Assembly (NCBI RefSeq): GCF_000739715.2
Contig: NZ_BBJC02000001.1
Location: forward strand, 511,315-575,314
Reading direction: 5' to 3'
DNA length: 64,000 nt
From: Falsirhodobacter sp. alg1
GTDB lineage: Bacteria; Pseudomonadota; Alphaproteobacteria; Rhodobacterales; Rhodobacteraceae
The notes under the pieces were generated by a model. That model was not told the origin of the DNA. It saw only the letters and a program-made list of their open reading frames with translations, and made no database searches. Positions 44,646 to 54,447 of this stretch are shown one piece after another; within the stretch, counting starts at the first letter, position 1, and the number at the start of each line of letters is the position of its first letter. The position numbers and the translations under genes were made by a program.

Positions 44646-45350
44646 ATGACATCAACCCGCAAGGCCCTTTGGCAAGGCTTTATCGCCGTCTCTCCGTTTT
44701 TGCTGGTGGTGGCACCCTTTGCGATCCTGTTTGGCGTCGTGGCCACCGAGGCGGGGCTGGATCTGGTGCAGATCATGGGGTTTTCGCTGTTTGTGGTGGC
44801 GGGTGCCGCGCAATTCGTGGCCCTGCAGCTGGCAGGGGAGAATGCGCCGCTGGCCATCATCCTGCTGACCTCCCTTGCGGTTAATCTGCGGCTGGTCATG
44901 TATTCCGCGGCCATCGCACCCTATCTGCAGGGCACAACGCTGTGGCAGCGGCTGCTGATCGCCTATTCGCTGACAGATCAGAGCTTTGCCGTAACCGTGG
45001 CCGATGCCGAGCGTCACCCGCGTACATTGAGCAACCGGCTGGCGTTCTATACCGGTTCGGCAGTGCCGCTACTGATGATATGGTACGGATTCACGCTGGT
45101 GGGCGCCGTGGCCGGAAGCGCGATCCCGCCAAGCTTTGCGCTCGATTTCGCGCTGCCGATCAGTTTCATCGCGTTGCTGGCACCCTCGTTGCGATCCTTG
45201 CCGCATGTTGCGGCCTGTTCGGCATCGGTTGCCGTGTCGCTGATGCTGACCTTCATGCCCTATGGCACGGGGGTGCTGGTCGCGGCTGTGATCGCCATGA
45301 TCGTAGGGTCCCAGACCGAGGTCTGGCTAAAGCGGAGGGCGCGCGCATGA
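44646..45350 (+). CDS. azlC: AzlC-family branched-chain amino acid export subunit
   Basis: 234 residues with about seven hydrophobic segments. Family features: GFIAVSPFLLVVAPFAILFGVVATEAGL near the N-terminus, GAAQFVALQLAG, NLRLVMYSAAIAPYL and YSLTDQSFAVTVA. AzlC with AzlD exports branched-chain amino acids (and azaleucine) in Bacillus. The stop overlaps the azlD start (ATGA). No Lrp-type regulator is adjacent. Confidence 0.92.
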   Translation: MTSTRKALWQGFIAVSPFLLVVAPFAILFGVVATEAGLDLVQIMGFSLFVVAGAAQFVALQLAGENAPLAIILLTSLAVNLRLVMYSAAIAPYLQGTTLWQRLLIAYSLTDQSFAVTVADAERHPRTLSNRLAFYTGSAVPLLMIWYGFTLVGAVAGSAIPPSFALDFALPISFIALLAPSLRSLPHVAACSASVAVSLMLTFMPYGTGVLVAAVIAMIVGSQTEVWLKRRARA

Positions 45351-45661
45351 ATACCGCCGAGATATGGATCATCATCATCGGGCTGGGGATCGGCACCTTC
45401 CTGCTGCGCTATTCGTTTCTGGCGCGGGAGGTTGCGTTCCCGGAATGGGCCCGCCGTTTGCTCCGGTACACATCCGTTGCAGTTCTGCCGGGGCTGGTCG
45501 CACCGATGGTGCTATGGCCCGAGGCGACCGGGGGGGCAGTGGATCCCGCACGATTGGGCGCGGCAGCCGTAACCGTGGCCGCCGGTATCTGGGCGAGGAG
45601 CACGTTCATCGCGATCCTCGCCGGTGGTGTGACGTTCTATACCCTGCTTTGGGCGCTGTAA
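45347..45661 (+). CDS. azlD: AzlD-family small membrane subunit
   Basis: 104 residues from the ATG overlapping azlC; three to four hydrophobic segments (about 5-22, 40-58, 70-84, 87-103), with the AzlD pattern LRYSFLA near residue 20 and LPGLVAPMVLWPEA. It forms the transporter with AzlC. The longer open frame reaching back to 44942 is an overlap in another frame of azlC. Confidence 0.9.
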   Translation: MNTAEIWIIIIGLGIGTFLLRYSFLAREVAFPEWARRLLRYTSVAVLPGLVAPMVLWPEATGGAVDPARLGAAAVTVAAGIWARSTFIAILAGGVTFYTLLWAL

Positions 45662-45665
45662 CGGA

Positions 45666-46286
45666 TCAATAGGCCACGGGGGTGGCGCGGGAATCCCCCG
45701 GCGGCACCAGCATCACACCGTAATCCTTGTTGGCCTCCTGATCGGTGATCCGGCGGGTGGTCACACCCGGCAGCTTGGCAAACTGCTCCATCAGGTTGAC
45801 GGGGAACCAGGTGCGGTGCAGCCCCTCGAATCCCGGAACGCCCTGCAGGACACCTGTGATCGAATGGGTGCATTGGGCCTTGCCGACCGCCCCCCAGCCC
45901 TGGGCGCGGCTGGCAATCTGGTCGGCAACCTCGGTCGGTACCAGATAGGTCTGCTCCACCACATCCCATGTGTCGCGCGCGTGATAGTCGATGTAGAAAT
46001 CCACCATCTTGTCGGTGATGCCGTAATGCACATCGTTGCGTTCGGGCAATTGCGGATGCTGCCAGCTTCCGGCGGGGTCGAACAGGACGCGCTGGCTGCC
46101 GTTGATCAGCAGGCCCGAATGGCCGCCGCGACCATCTTTTTTCCGGACCACGGTAAACAGCGTGATCGAGGATGGATCGTCCGAATGATAGGCTGCACGG
46201 GCAACGGCCGCATCGGGTGCCCAGCGGGATTCAGCGCATGCCGTAAGGCTGACAAGCGCGATGAGGCAGAGAAGGATGTTACGCAT
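45666..46286 (-). CDS. Lipoprotein with possible permuted NlpC/P60-like domain
   Basis: 206 residues with a strong lipoprotein signal (LIALVSLTAC, Cys17). The mature part shows GRGGHSGLLINGSQRVLFDPAG, an HPQLPERNDVHYGITDKM block and, 80 residues after the His, KAQCTHSITGVLQGVPGF. His before Cys with a WHITE-SGL strand pattern recalls circularly permuted papain-like (YiiX/YaeF-type) hydrolases, where the order is His then Cys. If so it might cut envelope amides or esters. I do not recognise a named family; the call is structural guesswork. Confidence 0.7.
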   Translation of the reverse strand: MRNILLCLIALVSLTACAESRWAPDAAVARAAYHSDDPSSITLFTVVRKKDGRGGHSGLLINGSQRVLFDPAGSWQHPQLPERNDVHYGITDKMVDFYIDYHARDTWDVVEQTYLVPTEVADQIASRAQGWGAVGKAQCTHSITGVLQGVPGFEGLHRTWFPVNLMEQFAKLPGVTTRRITDQEANKDYGVMLVPPGDSRATPVAY

Positions 46287-46406
46287 GGGCTCCGGCCTTG
46301 GGTTCTCGGGATATTGGGGCCATAGCGGATTAGAAGTTGTCTGTCACGCTTGCGTCGGTCAGGTCGGGCGGGTAGCGAGGGGGCTGTGTTGCGAAGGCCA
46401 CCGAAT

Positions 46407-47345
46407 ATGCTCGAAACCTGCCTGCTTTGCCCCGATGATGCGGGATTGTCCGAAGCCGCGCGTCTGCTGGATGCCGGCGGTCTGGTCGCATTTCCGTCCG
46501 AGACGGTCTACGGCCTTGGCGGTGATGCGCGCAACGATCGTGCCGTGGCACGGATATATGAGGCAAAGGGGCGGCCCAGCTTCAATCCGTTGATCGTCCA
46601 TCTGGCCGATGCCGCAGATATCGGCCGCTATGCCTATCTGCCTGAAGGGTTCGACCGGTTGGCAGGGTTCTGGCCGGGTCCGCTGACATTGCTGCTGCCC
46701 CTGCGTGCGGATGCAGGATTGTCCCCTTTGGTTACGGCAGGGCTGGCAAAGGTTGCAATCCGCATTCCGGCGCATCCGGTGGCGCGGGCACTGTTGCGGG
46801 CCTTTGACGGGCCGCTGGCGGGGCCGTCGGCCAATCCGTCGGGGCGGATCAGCCCCACCCGCGCATCGCATGTGATGGACGGGCTTGGCGGGCGGATTGA
46901 GGCTGTTCTGGATGGCGGGCCCTGTGCCGTCGGGGTGGAATCCACGATCCTGGATCCCGAAGCGCCACCTGTATTGCTTCGCCCGGGCGGCGTCGCGCTG
47001 GAGGCGCTGGAGGCGGTTCTGGGCCCGATCGGGACGGGCGGGGATGCGGCGAAACCTTCGGCTCCGGGGCAATTGCTGTCACATTACGCGCCCCGCGGGC
47101 GGGTCCGGCTGAATGCCATGGCCGGTCCGGACGAAATTGCCATCGGGTTCGGTCCGGGGCCAGCGGCATTGAACCTGTCAAGAACCGGGGATCTGGTCGA
47201 GGCGGCAGCCAACCTGTTCCACATGTTGCGCGTGGCCGATGATCTGGCCGGCGAGGGGGGCACGATCGCCATTGCCCCGGTGCCGGAAACAGGCCTTGGC
47301 CGCGCCATCAACGACCGCCTGCGCAGGGCCGCAGCCCCGCGCTGA
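46407..47345 (+). CDS. Threonylcarbamoyl-AMP synthase (Sua5/YwlC type)
   Basis: 312 residues from the ATG at 46407 (GAAGG 9 bases before); 19 further open codons upstream carry no homology. N-terminal YrdC domain (to about 190): AFPSETVYGLGGDARND, YEAKGRPSFNPLIVHL, FWPGPLTLLLPL, AIRIPAHPVARALL, GPSANPSGRISPT and GVESTILD. A C-terminal Sua5 domain (about 210-310) begins KPSAPGQLLSHYAPRG. It makes threonylcarbamoyl-AMP for t6A37 in ANN-decoding tRNAs. The presence of the second domain marks the Sua5 rather than the short YrdC/TsaC form. Confidence 0.93.
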   Translation: MLETCLLCPDDAGLSEAARLLDAGGLVAFPSETVYGLGGDARNDRAVARIYEAKGRPSFNPLIVHLADAADIGRYAYLPEGFDRLAGFWPGPLTLLLPLRADAGLSPLVTAGLAKVAIRIPAHPVARALLRAFDGPLAGPSANPSGRISPTRASHVMDGLGGRIEAVLDGGPCAVGVESTILDPEAPPVLLRPGGVALEALEAVLGPIGTGGDAAKPSAPGQLLSHYAPRGRVRLNAMAGPDEIAIGFGPGPAALNLSRTGDLVEAAANLFHMLRVADDLAGEGGTIAIAPVPETGLGRAINDRLRRAAAPR

Positions 47346-47351
47346 ACGCGA

Positions 47352-48179
47352 TCAGGCGCGACGGCGCGGATAGGTTCCCAGAATGGTGACGTGGCTGGTG
47401 AAGAAATCCAGCTCTTCCAATGCGCGTTTCACATGCGGCTCTTCGGGGTGGCCCTCGATGTCGGCATAGAATTCGGTCGCGATAAAGCTGCCGCCGACCA
47501 TGTAGCTTTCCAGCTTGGTCATGTTCACCCCATTGGTGGCAAACCCACCCATCGCCTTGTAAAGGGCGGCCGGAATGTTGCGGACGCGGAAGGTGAATGT
47601 CGTGACCATGCGTTCCGCGCGCTTGCTGTAATCCGCTTCACGGGCGCAAACCAGAAATCGCGTGGTGTTGTTCTGCTGGTCCTCGATCCCGTCGGCAATC
47701 ACGTCCAGCCCGTAGATCTCGCCTGCCAGGCTGGAGGCCATGGCGGCCATGGTCGGATCGCCTGCCTCGGCCACGGCCCGCGCCGATCCGGCGGTATCTG
47801 CCCCGATCTTCGGCTGGATGTTGTGCTTGTTCAGAAAGCTGCGCGCCTGTCCCAGAAGGACCACATGGCTCATGGCGTGGGTGATCTGGTCCAGTTTCGT
47901 GCCGGGCAGGCCCATCAAGGCGATTTCCACCCTGACGAATGCCTCATCGATGATCCGCAGGCCGGAGGCAGGCAGCAGAGAGTGGACATCGGCAACGCGC
48001 CCATAGGTCGAGTTTTCAACCGGCAGCATGGCCAGATCCGTCTCTCCGGAAAGGCAGGCCTCTATCGCATCCTCGAATGTCCGGCAGGGTAGGACATCCA
48101 TATCGGGAAAGGCCTGACGGCAGGCGGAATGGGAGTAGGCGCCCAATTCACCCTGAAAGGAAATGCGTCCGGTTTTCAT
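47352..48179 (-). CDS. pheA: Prephenate dehydratase
   Basis: 275 residues from the ATG ending at 48179 (GAGGGGGA upstream); the open frame to 48503 is unrelated sequence. Catalytic domain: [49 protein letters not shown], then [10 protein letters not shown] with the catalytic Thr. C-terminal ACT domain (about 190-270) with [14 protein letters not shown] (ESR-like ligand motif), which binds phenylalanine for feedback control. A single-function enzyme, with no chorismate mutase part. Its start is 94 bases from the divergent cytochrome gene. Confidence 0.96.
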   Translation of the reverse strand: MKTGRISFQGELGAYSHSACRQAFPDMDVLPCRTFEDAIEACLSGETDLAMLPVENSTYGRVADVHSLLPASGLRIIDEAFVRVEIALMGLPGTKLDQITHAMSHVVLLGQARSFLNKHNIQPKIGADTAGSARAVAEAGDPTMAAMASSLAGEIYGLDVIADGIEDQQNNTTRFLVCAREADYSKRAERMVTTFTFRVRNIPAALYKAMGGFATNGVNMTKLESYMVGGSFIATEFYADIEGHPEEPHVKRALEELDFFTSHVTILGTYPRRRA

Positions 48180-48272
48180 CGTAATCCCCCTCGTAGATGT
48201 GGTGTTCCTATACCTTGCAGGCCAGCGGGGGAAGCGCATAGATGTCAGGTGCCGGAACAGGAAAGGGGCACC

Positions 48273-48722
48273 ATGGTTCAATGGCATAGCCTGTTGCGGG
48301 CAGGTACGGGCATCGGCGGGGCAGTGGTCCTGCTGGCGGGGTTGAACTGGACCGCTGCACTGATTTTTGTGCCCCGTGCGGTGGGGGATGCGGACACGGT
48401 GGTCACGGCATCGACCGATCCGGCGGAAGCAGCCGGCAGCAAGGTGTTCGCCCGGTGCCATGCCTGCCACGCCGTGGATAACAGCAACGGGATCGGCCCG
48501 CATCTGAATGGCGTGGTTGGCAGGCCCGCAGCATCGGTGGAAGGATTTGCCTATTCCAACGCCCTGCAGCGGATGGAGGGAGCCCCCTGGACCCCTGAAC
48601 GGCTGGAGGCATTCCTGACCAACCCGCGCGGGTTCGCGCCGGGCACCAAGATGGCCTTTGCAGGTCTGCCGCGCGAAGAAGATCGCAAGGCCATTATCGC
48701 CTATCTTGAAACGGTGCCGTAG
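48273..48722 (+). CDS. Membrane-anchored class I cytochrome c
   Basis: 149 residues from the ATG at 48273; the longer frame runs through the pheA start. One N-terminal membrane anchor (about 13-33, [18 protein letters not shown]) without an obvious cleavage site, then a haem c domain with [12 protein letters not shown] (Cys62, Cys65, His66) and the Met ligand in GTKMAFAG (Met127). It resembles short membrane cytochromes such as CycM/cytochrome c552 that carry electrons between bc1 and oxidases. Not part of an operon with respiratory genes; yejA follows by about 90 bases. Confidence 0.9.
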   Translation: MVQWHSLLRAGTGIGGAVVLLAGLNWTAALIFVPRAVGDADTVVTASTDPAEAAGSKVFARCHACHAVDNSNGIGPHLNGVVGRPAASVEGFAYSNALQRMEGAPWTPERLEAFLTNPRGFAPGTKMAFAGLPREEDRKAIIAYLETVP

Positions 48723-48813
48723 TTTTTCCTTGCCCCCGTCTCACGTAATCGCAACTTGAGGCCGGACGGTGGTGCGGTTTACCATCGGACGGAATGAATT
48801 GGAGGATAACCGT

Positions 48814-50664
48814 ATGGGGATGTCGCGCAGGGCGGTACTGGGGGGCTTCGGGCTTTCGGCATTTGGCTTGGCCTATCCGGGGTTGATCCCGTCACCGGCA
48901 GGGGCGCAGGAACCATCCGGTGATCCATCGAAAATCCTGAAGCGCCACGGGTTTTCTACTTTCGGCGAACTGGGCTTGCCGCCCGATTTTTCGCATCTGG
49001 GCTATGTGCGGCCCGATGCCCCCGAGGGCGGGGAGATTTCAATCTGGTCCCAGGGAACGTTCGACAGCTTCAACCCCTATGCGCGCGTGGGCCGTGCCCC
49101 GGCGGTTTCCGTCATGCCGTATGAAAGCCTGCTGGGTGATGTGGCCGATGAGGTCAGCGCCGCCTACGGTCTGGTTGCCCATGAGATCGAATATCCCGAA
49201 ACGCAGGATTGGGTGATCTTCCACATGCGCCCCGAAGCGATGTTCTCGGACGGGACGCCCGTTACGGCGGCAGATGTCGTGTTTTCGCACAACCTGCTGC
49301 TGGAACAGGGCCTGCCTTCCTATGCGCAGGCCGTGAAGGCGCTGATCCCGACGGCAGAGGTCATCGACGATCATACCGTTCGCTTCGTGTTCGCCGATGG
49401 CGTGCCACGCAAGAACCTGATCAGCCAGGCCGGCGGCGTCCCGATCTGGTCAAAGGCGTGGTACGATAAAACCGGCGCGCGCCTGGATGAAAGCCGGTTC
49501 GAGACCTCACCGGGTTCGGGGCCGTATATTCTGGACAGCTGGGATGTGAACCGCCGCATCATCCTGAAGCGCAATCCCGATTACTGGGGACGTGACCTGC
49601 CGATCATGCGGGGACGCGCAAATTTCGATACGATCCGTGTGGAATTTTTTGCCGATACCAATGCCGCATTCGAGGCATTCAAGGCGGGTCAATATACGTT
49701 CCGGCAGGAAAACAGCTCTATTACTTGGGCGACTGGATATGATTTTCCCGCGCTGACCCGCGGTGAGGTGGTCAAGGAAGAACTGCCGGACGGCTCCATG
49801 CCCAGCGCATCGGGGTTCGTGATGAACCTGCGGCGTCCGCAGTTTCAGGACAGGCGCGTCCGGCAGGCGCTGGGCATGATGTACAACTTCACCTGGACCA
49901 ACGATACGCTGCAATACGGGCTGTTCCAGCAACGTCAGAGTTTCTGGCAGAATACCGACCTGCAGGCAAAGGGCGTACCCGAGGGGGACGAACTGGCGCT
50001 GTTGCAAGAGGTGGCAGACCAGATCCCGCCGGAAATCCTGACGGAGGAGGTGACGGTGCCCCCCACCTCTGGCGATCGCCAGCTGGACCGCCGCAATCTG
50101 CGTGCCGCCCTGGCCTTGATGGAAGAGGCGGGGTATGCCTCCGATGACCGCGGTCAGCTGATGAAGGACGGCCAAGGGCTTGTGGTGGAATTCCTGACGC
50201 AGGATCCGCAGATGGACCGCTACGTCATTCCTTATGTCGATAACCTGAAGGCGCTGGGGGTGAATGCCACCTACCGCCGGGTGGACCCTGCGCAATATAC
50301 CAGCCGCGAACGGGCGTTCGATTGGGACATGATCTACGACGCCTATAACAACGGCCCCGAAGAGGGGATCGGGCTTGGCCAGCGGTTCGGCTCGGATGCC
50401 AAGGAAGACATCTTCAACCCTGCGGGCTTTGCGTCACCAGCCGTGGACCATCTGATTGAAAAGGTGGTCGCCGCCACGACGCAGGCGGATATGGCCGCTG
50501 CCGTGCGCGCGGTCGACCGCATTCTGCGCTATGAACAATTCATGGTGCCGACCTGGTATCTGGGGAAATTCTGGGTCAGCTACTGGCAGGGTTACGGTCG
50601 CCCCCAGACATTGCCGCCCTATGCGCTGGGCCAGCTTGATTTCTGGTGGTCGGACAAAACCTGA
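48814..50664 (+). CDS. yejA: YejA-like peptide-binding protein of an ABC importer
   Basis: 616 residues from the ATG at 48814 (GGAGG 8 bases before). The N-terminus GMSRRAVLGGFGLSAFGLAYP with a twin-arginine pair, hydrophobic run and SPAGAQE cleavage site suggests Tat export. SBP family 5 features: GTFDSFNPYARVG, VIFHMRPEAMFSDGTPVTAADVVFS, RNPDYWGRDLP and FVMNLRRPQFQDRRVRQALG. Family members bind oligopeptides; a Yej system with its binding protein YepA imports muropeptides in Agrobacterium. The last codon overlaps yejB (TGATG). Confidence 0.93.
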   Translation: MGMSRRAVLGGFGLSAFGLAYPGLIPSPAGAQEPSGDPSKILKRHGFSTFGELGLPPDFSHLGYVRPDAPEGGEISIWSQGTFDSFNPYARVGRAPAVSVMPYESLLGDVADEVSAAYGLVAHEIEYPETQDWVIFHMRPEAMFSDGTPVTAADVVFSHNLLLEQGLPSYAQAVKALIPTAEVIDDHTVRFVFADGVPRKNLISQAGGVPIWSKAWYDKTGARLDESRFETSPGSGPYILDSWDVNRRIILKRNPDYWGRDLPIMRGRANFDTIRVEFFADTNAAFEAFKAGQYTFRQENSSITWATGYDFPALTRGEVVKEELPDGSMPSASGFVMNLRRPQFQDRRVRQALGMMYNFTWTNDTLQYGLFQQRQSFWQNTDLQAKGVPEGDELALLQEVADQIPPEILTEEVTVPPTSGDRQLDRRNLRAALALMEEAGYASDDRGQLMKDGQGLVVEFLTQDPQMDRYVIPYVDNLKALGVNATYRRVDPAQYTSRERAFDWDMIYDAYNNGPEEGIGLGQRFGSDAKEDIFNPAGFASPAVDHLIEKVVAATTQADMAAAVRAVDRILRYEQFMVPTWYLGKFWVSYWQGYGRPQTLPPYALGQLDFWWSDKT

Positions 50665-51758
50665 TGGGCGCCTATATCCTCCGCCGCCTGTTGCTGATCG
50701 TGCCGGTCCTGTTCGGAATCATGGTCATCAACTTTGCGCTTGTACAATTCGTGCCGGGTGGCCCGATCGAGCAGATCATCGCCAACATGGAAGGGCAGGG
50801 CGATGTGATGCAGGGCGTGACCGGTGGTCCCGGTGATGCCGGCGCCAATCGCGAGGTGACCTCGGGGCTGACCGGCACGACATATGTCGGCTCTCGCGGG
50901 TTGCCGCCCGAATTCATCGCCGACCTCGAAAAACAGTTCGGCTTCGACAAACCGCCGTTGGAGCGGTTCATGCTGATGATGGGCAACTATCTGCGGCTGG
51001 ATTTCGGAGAAAGCTATTTCAGGTCGATTTCGGTGGTCGATCTGGTACTGGAAAAGATGCCGGTATCCATTTCGCTGGGGCTTTGGTCCACATTGATTGC
51101 CTATGCCATTTCCATTCCGCTGGGCATTGCCAAGGCAACGCGGGACGGCACGCGGTTCGACACATGGACCTCGGCCCTCATCATCGTCGCCTATGCCATT
51201 CCCGGGTTTCTGTTCGCGATCCTGCTGCTGGTCGTATTTGCGGGGGGCAGCTATTTCCAATGGTTCCCGATCAGGGGGCTGACCTCGGATAATTGGTCCC
51301 AGCTCGGATTTATTGCCAAGATCGGGGATTACTTGTGGCACATTGCGCTGCCGGTACTGGCCTCCACCATCGCCAGCTTTGCCACATTGACGCTGCTGAC
51401 AAAGAACAGCTTTCTGGATGAAATCCGCAAGCAATATGTAATGACCGCCCGCGCAAAAGGACTGGCCGAACGGCGTGTCCTTTATGGCCATGTGTTCCGT
51501 AATGCGATGCTGATCGTGGTCGCGGGGTTTCCGGCGGTATTCGTATCGGTTTTCTTTGGCGGCAGCCTGATCATCGAGACGATCTTCTCTCTCGATGGGT
51601 TGGGGCGTCTGGCCTATGAGGCTGCGGTGGGACGGGATTACCCGGTCGTGTTCGGTACCCTGTTCGTCTTCAGCCTGATCGGTCTGGTCGTAGGGCTGAT
51701 CTCCGATCTCATGTATGTCTGGATCGACCCGCGAATTGATTTCGGGAGCCGGAAATGA
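50664..51758 (+). CDS. yejB: ABC importer permease YejB
   Basis: 364 residues from the ATG at 50664 sharing TGATG with yejA; the six open codons before have no support. BPD_transp_1 family with N-terminal ILRRLLLIVPVLFGIMVINFALVQFVPGGP, long YejB-specific insert (about residues 35-80), the transmembrane core, and the EAA-type loop YVMTARAKGLAERRVLYGHVFRNAML that contacts the ATPase. It overlaps yejE by 4 bases. Confidence 0.95.
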   Translation: MGAYILRRLLLIVPVLFGIMVINFALVQFVPGGPIEQIIANMEGQGDVMQGVTGGPGDAGANREVTSGLTGTTYVGSRGLPPEFIADLEKQFGFDKPPLERFMLMMGNYLRLDFGESYFRSISVVDLVLEKMPVSISLGLWSTLIAYAISIPLGIAKATRDGTRFDTWTSALIIVAYAIPGFLFAILLLVVFAGGSYFQWFPIRGLTSDNWSQLGFIAKIGDYLWHIALPVLASTIASFATLTLLTKNSFLDEIRKQYVMTARAKGLAERRVLYGHVFRNAMLIVVAGFPAVFVSVFFGGSLIIETIFSLDGLGRLAYEAAVGRDYPVVFGTLFVFSLIGLVVGLISDLMYVWIDPRIDFGSRK

Positions 51759-52858
51759 GTGCGCTGAACAAACGCCGCTGGCGCAATTTTCGATCGAACG
51801 GGCGGGCCTTCTGGTCGCTGTGGATATTTGCGGTCCTGTTCGGTCTGTCGCTGATGGCCGAGGTTGTTGCGAACGATCGCCCCATTCTGGTCAGCTACCG
51901 CGGCGAATGGATGGTGCCTGTCGCCAAGTTCTACCCCGAAACCGCCTTTGGAGGCGATTTCAGGACCGAGGCCGATTACAAGGTGCCCGAGGTCCAGTGC
52001 CTGATCGTATCCGGCGGGTCGGATGCCTGCTTCGATGATCCCGAAAGCGTCATGGCCGAGGCGGGAGAGCATGGAACGGTGGACGGAGAGCCCATTGAAA
52101 AAGGCTGGATGCTGTGGCCGCTGATCCCGTTCAGTTATGACACCGTGAACAATCTGGACCGGGCAGCCCCGTCGCCGCCCGATGCGGACCATTGGCTGGG
52201 TACGGATGATACGGCGCGGGATGTGCTGGCGCGGGTGATCTACGGATTTCGCCTGTCTGTCGGCTTTGCGCTGATCGTAACCTTTCTGACATCGGTGATC
52301 GGGATCGCCGCCGGCGCGGTTCAGGGGTATTTCGGGGGCTGGATCGACCTGACCTTCCAGCGGCTGATCGAATTATGGTCCTCCACCCCCATGCTCTATG
52401 TGATCATCATTGTCGGTGCGATCTGGCAGATGGGGTTCTGGCTGCTGGTGATCCTGACCGTGGTCTTTGGCTGGACCGCGCTTGTGGGTGTGGTGCGGGC
52501 CGAGTTTTTGCGGGCCCGCAATTTTGAATACGTGCGGGCGGCGCGGGCATTGGGCGTTAGCGATGGCACGATCATGTGGCGGCATGTGCTGCCCAATGCG
52601 ATGGTTGCCACGGTCACGATGCTGCCCTTCATCACGGCGGGGGCCATCGGCAGCCTTGCGGCTCTTGATTTTCTGGGCTTCGGTCTGCCATCTTCGGCCC
52701 CTTCACTGGGGGAACTGACACTGCAGGCGAAACAGAACCTTCAGGCGCCGTGGCTCGGCTTTACCGCCTTTTTCACCTTTGCGCTGATGCTGTCGCTGCT
52801 TGTGTTCATCTTCGAAGGGGTGCGCGATGCGTTTGACCCCAGAAAGACCTTCAAATGA
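51755..52858 (+). CDS. yejE: ABC importer permease YejE
   Basis: 367 residues. Early cytoplasmic part RRWRNFRSNGRAFWSLW, first helix (about 24-45), a periplasmic stretch of about 100 residues typical of YejE (EWMVPVAKFYPETAFGGDF), then five helices with AAGAVQGYFGGWIDLTFQRLIELW and the EAA loop YVRAARALGVSDGTIMWRHVLPNAM. Pairs with YejB. ATGA overlaps on both sides. Confidence 0.95.
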   Translation: MSALNKRRWRNFRSNGRAFWSLWIFAVLFGLSLMAEVVANDRPILVSYRGEWMVPVAKFYPETAFGGDFRTEADYKVPEVQCLIVSGGSDACFDDPESVMAEAGEHGTVDGEPIEKGWMLWPLIPFSYDTVNNLDRAAPSPPDADHWLGTDDTARDVLARVIYGFRLSVGFALIVTFLTSVIGIAAGAVQGYFGGWIDLTFQRLIELWSSTPMLYVIIIVGAIWQMGFWLLVILTVVFGWTALVGVVRAEFLRARNFEYVRAARALGVSDGTIMWRHVLPNAMVATVTMLPFITAGAIGSLAALDFLGFGLPSSAPSLGELTLQAKQNLQAPWLGFTAFFTFALMLSLLVFIFEGVRDAFDPRKTFK

Positions 52859-54447
52859 ATGTACTGGAGGTTCGTGACCTGAACATCAGCTTCCGTCAGG
52901 AGGGGGCGACCCATCACGCGGTGAAGGGCGTTTCCTTTGCAGTGGGCAGGGGGGAAACCGTGGCGCTGGTCGGGGAAAGCGGTTCTGGAAAATCCGTGAC
53001 CGCCCTGTCCACCGTGCAGCTGCTGGGGGATGCGGCCGAGGTGACAGGCTCGGTCAGATATCAGGGGAAAGAGATGGTCGGGGCTGCGGCCCGCGATCTG
53101 CGGGCGGTGCGGGGAAATGACATCAGCTTCATCTTTCAGGAGCCTATGACCTCGCTGAACCCGCTGCATACCATCGAACGGCAACTGGTGGAGAGCCTTG
53201 CGCTGCATCAGGGGCTGCGCGGGGCTGCCGCCCGTGCGCGGGTGCTGGAGCTGCTCGACAGGGTCGGGATCCGCGATGCCGAAAGCCGCCTTGGCGCCTA
53301 TCCGCACCAGCTCTCGGGCGGGCAGCGTCAGCGCGTCATGATCGCGATGGCACTGGCGAACGGGCCGGATCTGCTGATCGCGGATGAGCCGACCACGGCG
53401 CTGGATGTGACCATTCAGGCGCAGATCCTCGATCTCCTGGCAGAGCTGAAAGAGCGGGAGGGATTGAGCCTGCTGTTCATCACCCATGATCTTGGCGTGG
53501 TCAAGAAGATCGCGGATCGTGTCTGTGTCATGCAGAACGGTGTGATCGTGGAGGAGGGGCGCACGGCAGAGCTGTTTGCCGCGCCGAAGCATCCCTATAC
53601 CCGCAAACTTCTGGGGGCCGAACCCACGGGTACCCCTGATCCCATAGCCGGGAATGCGCCGGAGATATTGCGTACCGATGACCTGCGCGTATGGTTTCCG
53701 ATCCACGGAGGGCTGCTGCGGCGGGTAACCGGCCATGTGAAGGCGGTGAATGCCGCCAGCCTGTCGGTGCGCGCCGGTGAAACGGTGGGCGTTGTCGGCG
53801 AAAGCGGATCGGGCAAGACGACCCTTGCGCTTGCAGTCCTGCGCCTGATCCAGAGCGAGGGCCCCATCCTGTTCATGGGGCAGGACATCCAGAATGTTCA
53901 GGCAAAGCATCTGCGGAACGTGCGGCGTGACCTTCAGGTCGTTTTTCAGGATCCTTTCGGCAGTCTTTCACCCCGCATGACGATCGAACAGATCATCGCC
54001 GAGGGGCTGGGGGTGCATGGCACCGATCCCGGTGTCGACCGTCACGATGCCGTGGCCCGTATCATGGTGGAGGTCGGGTTGGACCCTGCCACGATGACCC
54101 GCTATCCGCATGAATTCTCGGGCGGGCAGCGGCAGCGGATTGCAATTGCCCGTGCCATGATCCTGCGGCCCAAACTCGTGGTTCTGGACGAGCCGACTTC
54201 GGCCCTGGATATGACGGTGCAGGTGCAGATTGTGGATCTGCTGCGGGATCTGCAGCGGAAGTGGGGGCTGGCCTATGTGTTCATCAGCCATGACCTGCGG
54301 GTGGTCCGGGCGTTGTCGCATCAGATCATGGTGATGCGTGCAGGTGATGTGGTTGAAAGCGGCCCGGCGGAGCGCGTTTTCAACACTCCGCAAAGCGACT
54401 ATACCCGCGCGCTTCTGGCGGCGGCAATGTCCGGCCACGGCAAATGA
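52855..54447 (+). CDS. yejF: ABC importer ATPase YejF (two fused ATP-binding domains)
   Basis: 530 residues holding two complete ABC domains. First: Walker A GESGSGKS (40-47), signature LSGGQRQR (about 148-155), Walker B LLIADEPTTALD. Second: Walker A GESGSGKT (about 314-321), signature FSGGQRQR (about 421-428), Walker B LVVLDEPTSALD; between them an oligopeptide-transporter C-terminal motif HPYTRKLLGAEP. It energises YejBE. Overlaps yejE and the following glycosyltransferase gene by 4 bases each. Confidence 0.95.
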   Translation: MNVLEVRDLNISFRQEGATHHAVKGVSFAVGRGETVALVGESGSGKSVTALSTVQLLGDAAEVTGSVRYQGKEMVGAAARDLRAVRGNDISFIFQEPMTSLNPLHTIERQLVESLALHQGLRGAAARARVLELLDRVGIRDAESRLGAYPHQLSGGQRQRVMIAMALANGPDLLIADEPTTALDVTIQAQILDLLAELKEREGLSLLFITHDLGVVKKIADRVCVMQNGVIVEEGRTAELFAAPKHPYTRKLLGAEPTGTPDPIAGNAPEILRTDDLRVWFPIHGGLLRRVTGHVKAVNAASLSVRAGETVGVVGESGSGKTTLALAVLRLIQSEGPILFMGQDIQNVQAKHLRNVRRDLQVVFQDPFGSLSPRMTIEQIIAEGLGVHGTDPGVDRHDAVARIMVEVGLDPATMTRYPHEFSGGQRQRIAIARAMILRPKLVVLDEPTSALDMTVQVQIVDLLRDLQRKWGLAYVFISHDLRVVRALSHQIMVMRAGDVVESGPAERVFNTPQSDYTRALLAAAMSGHGK

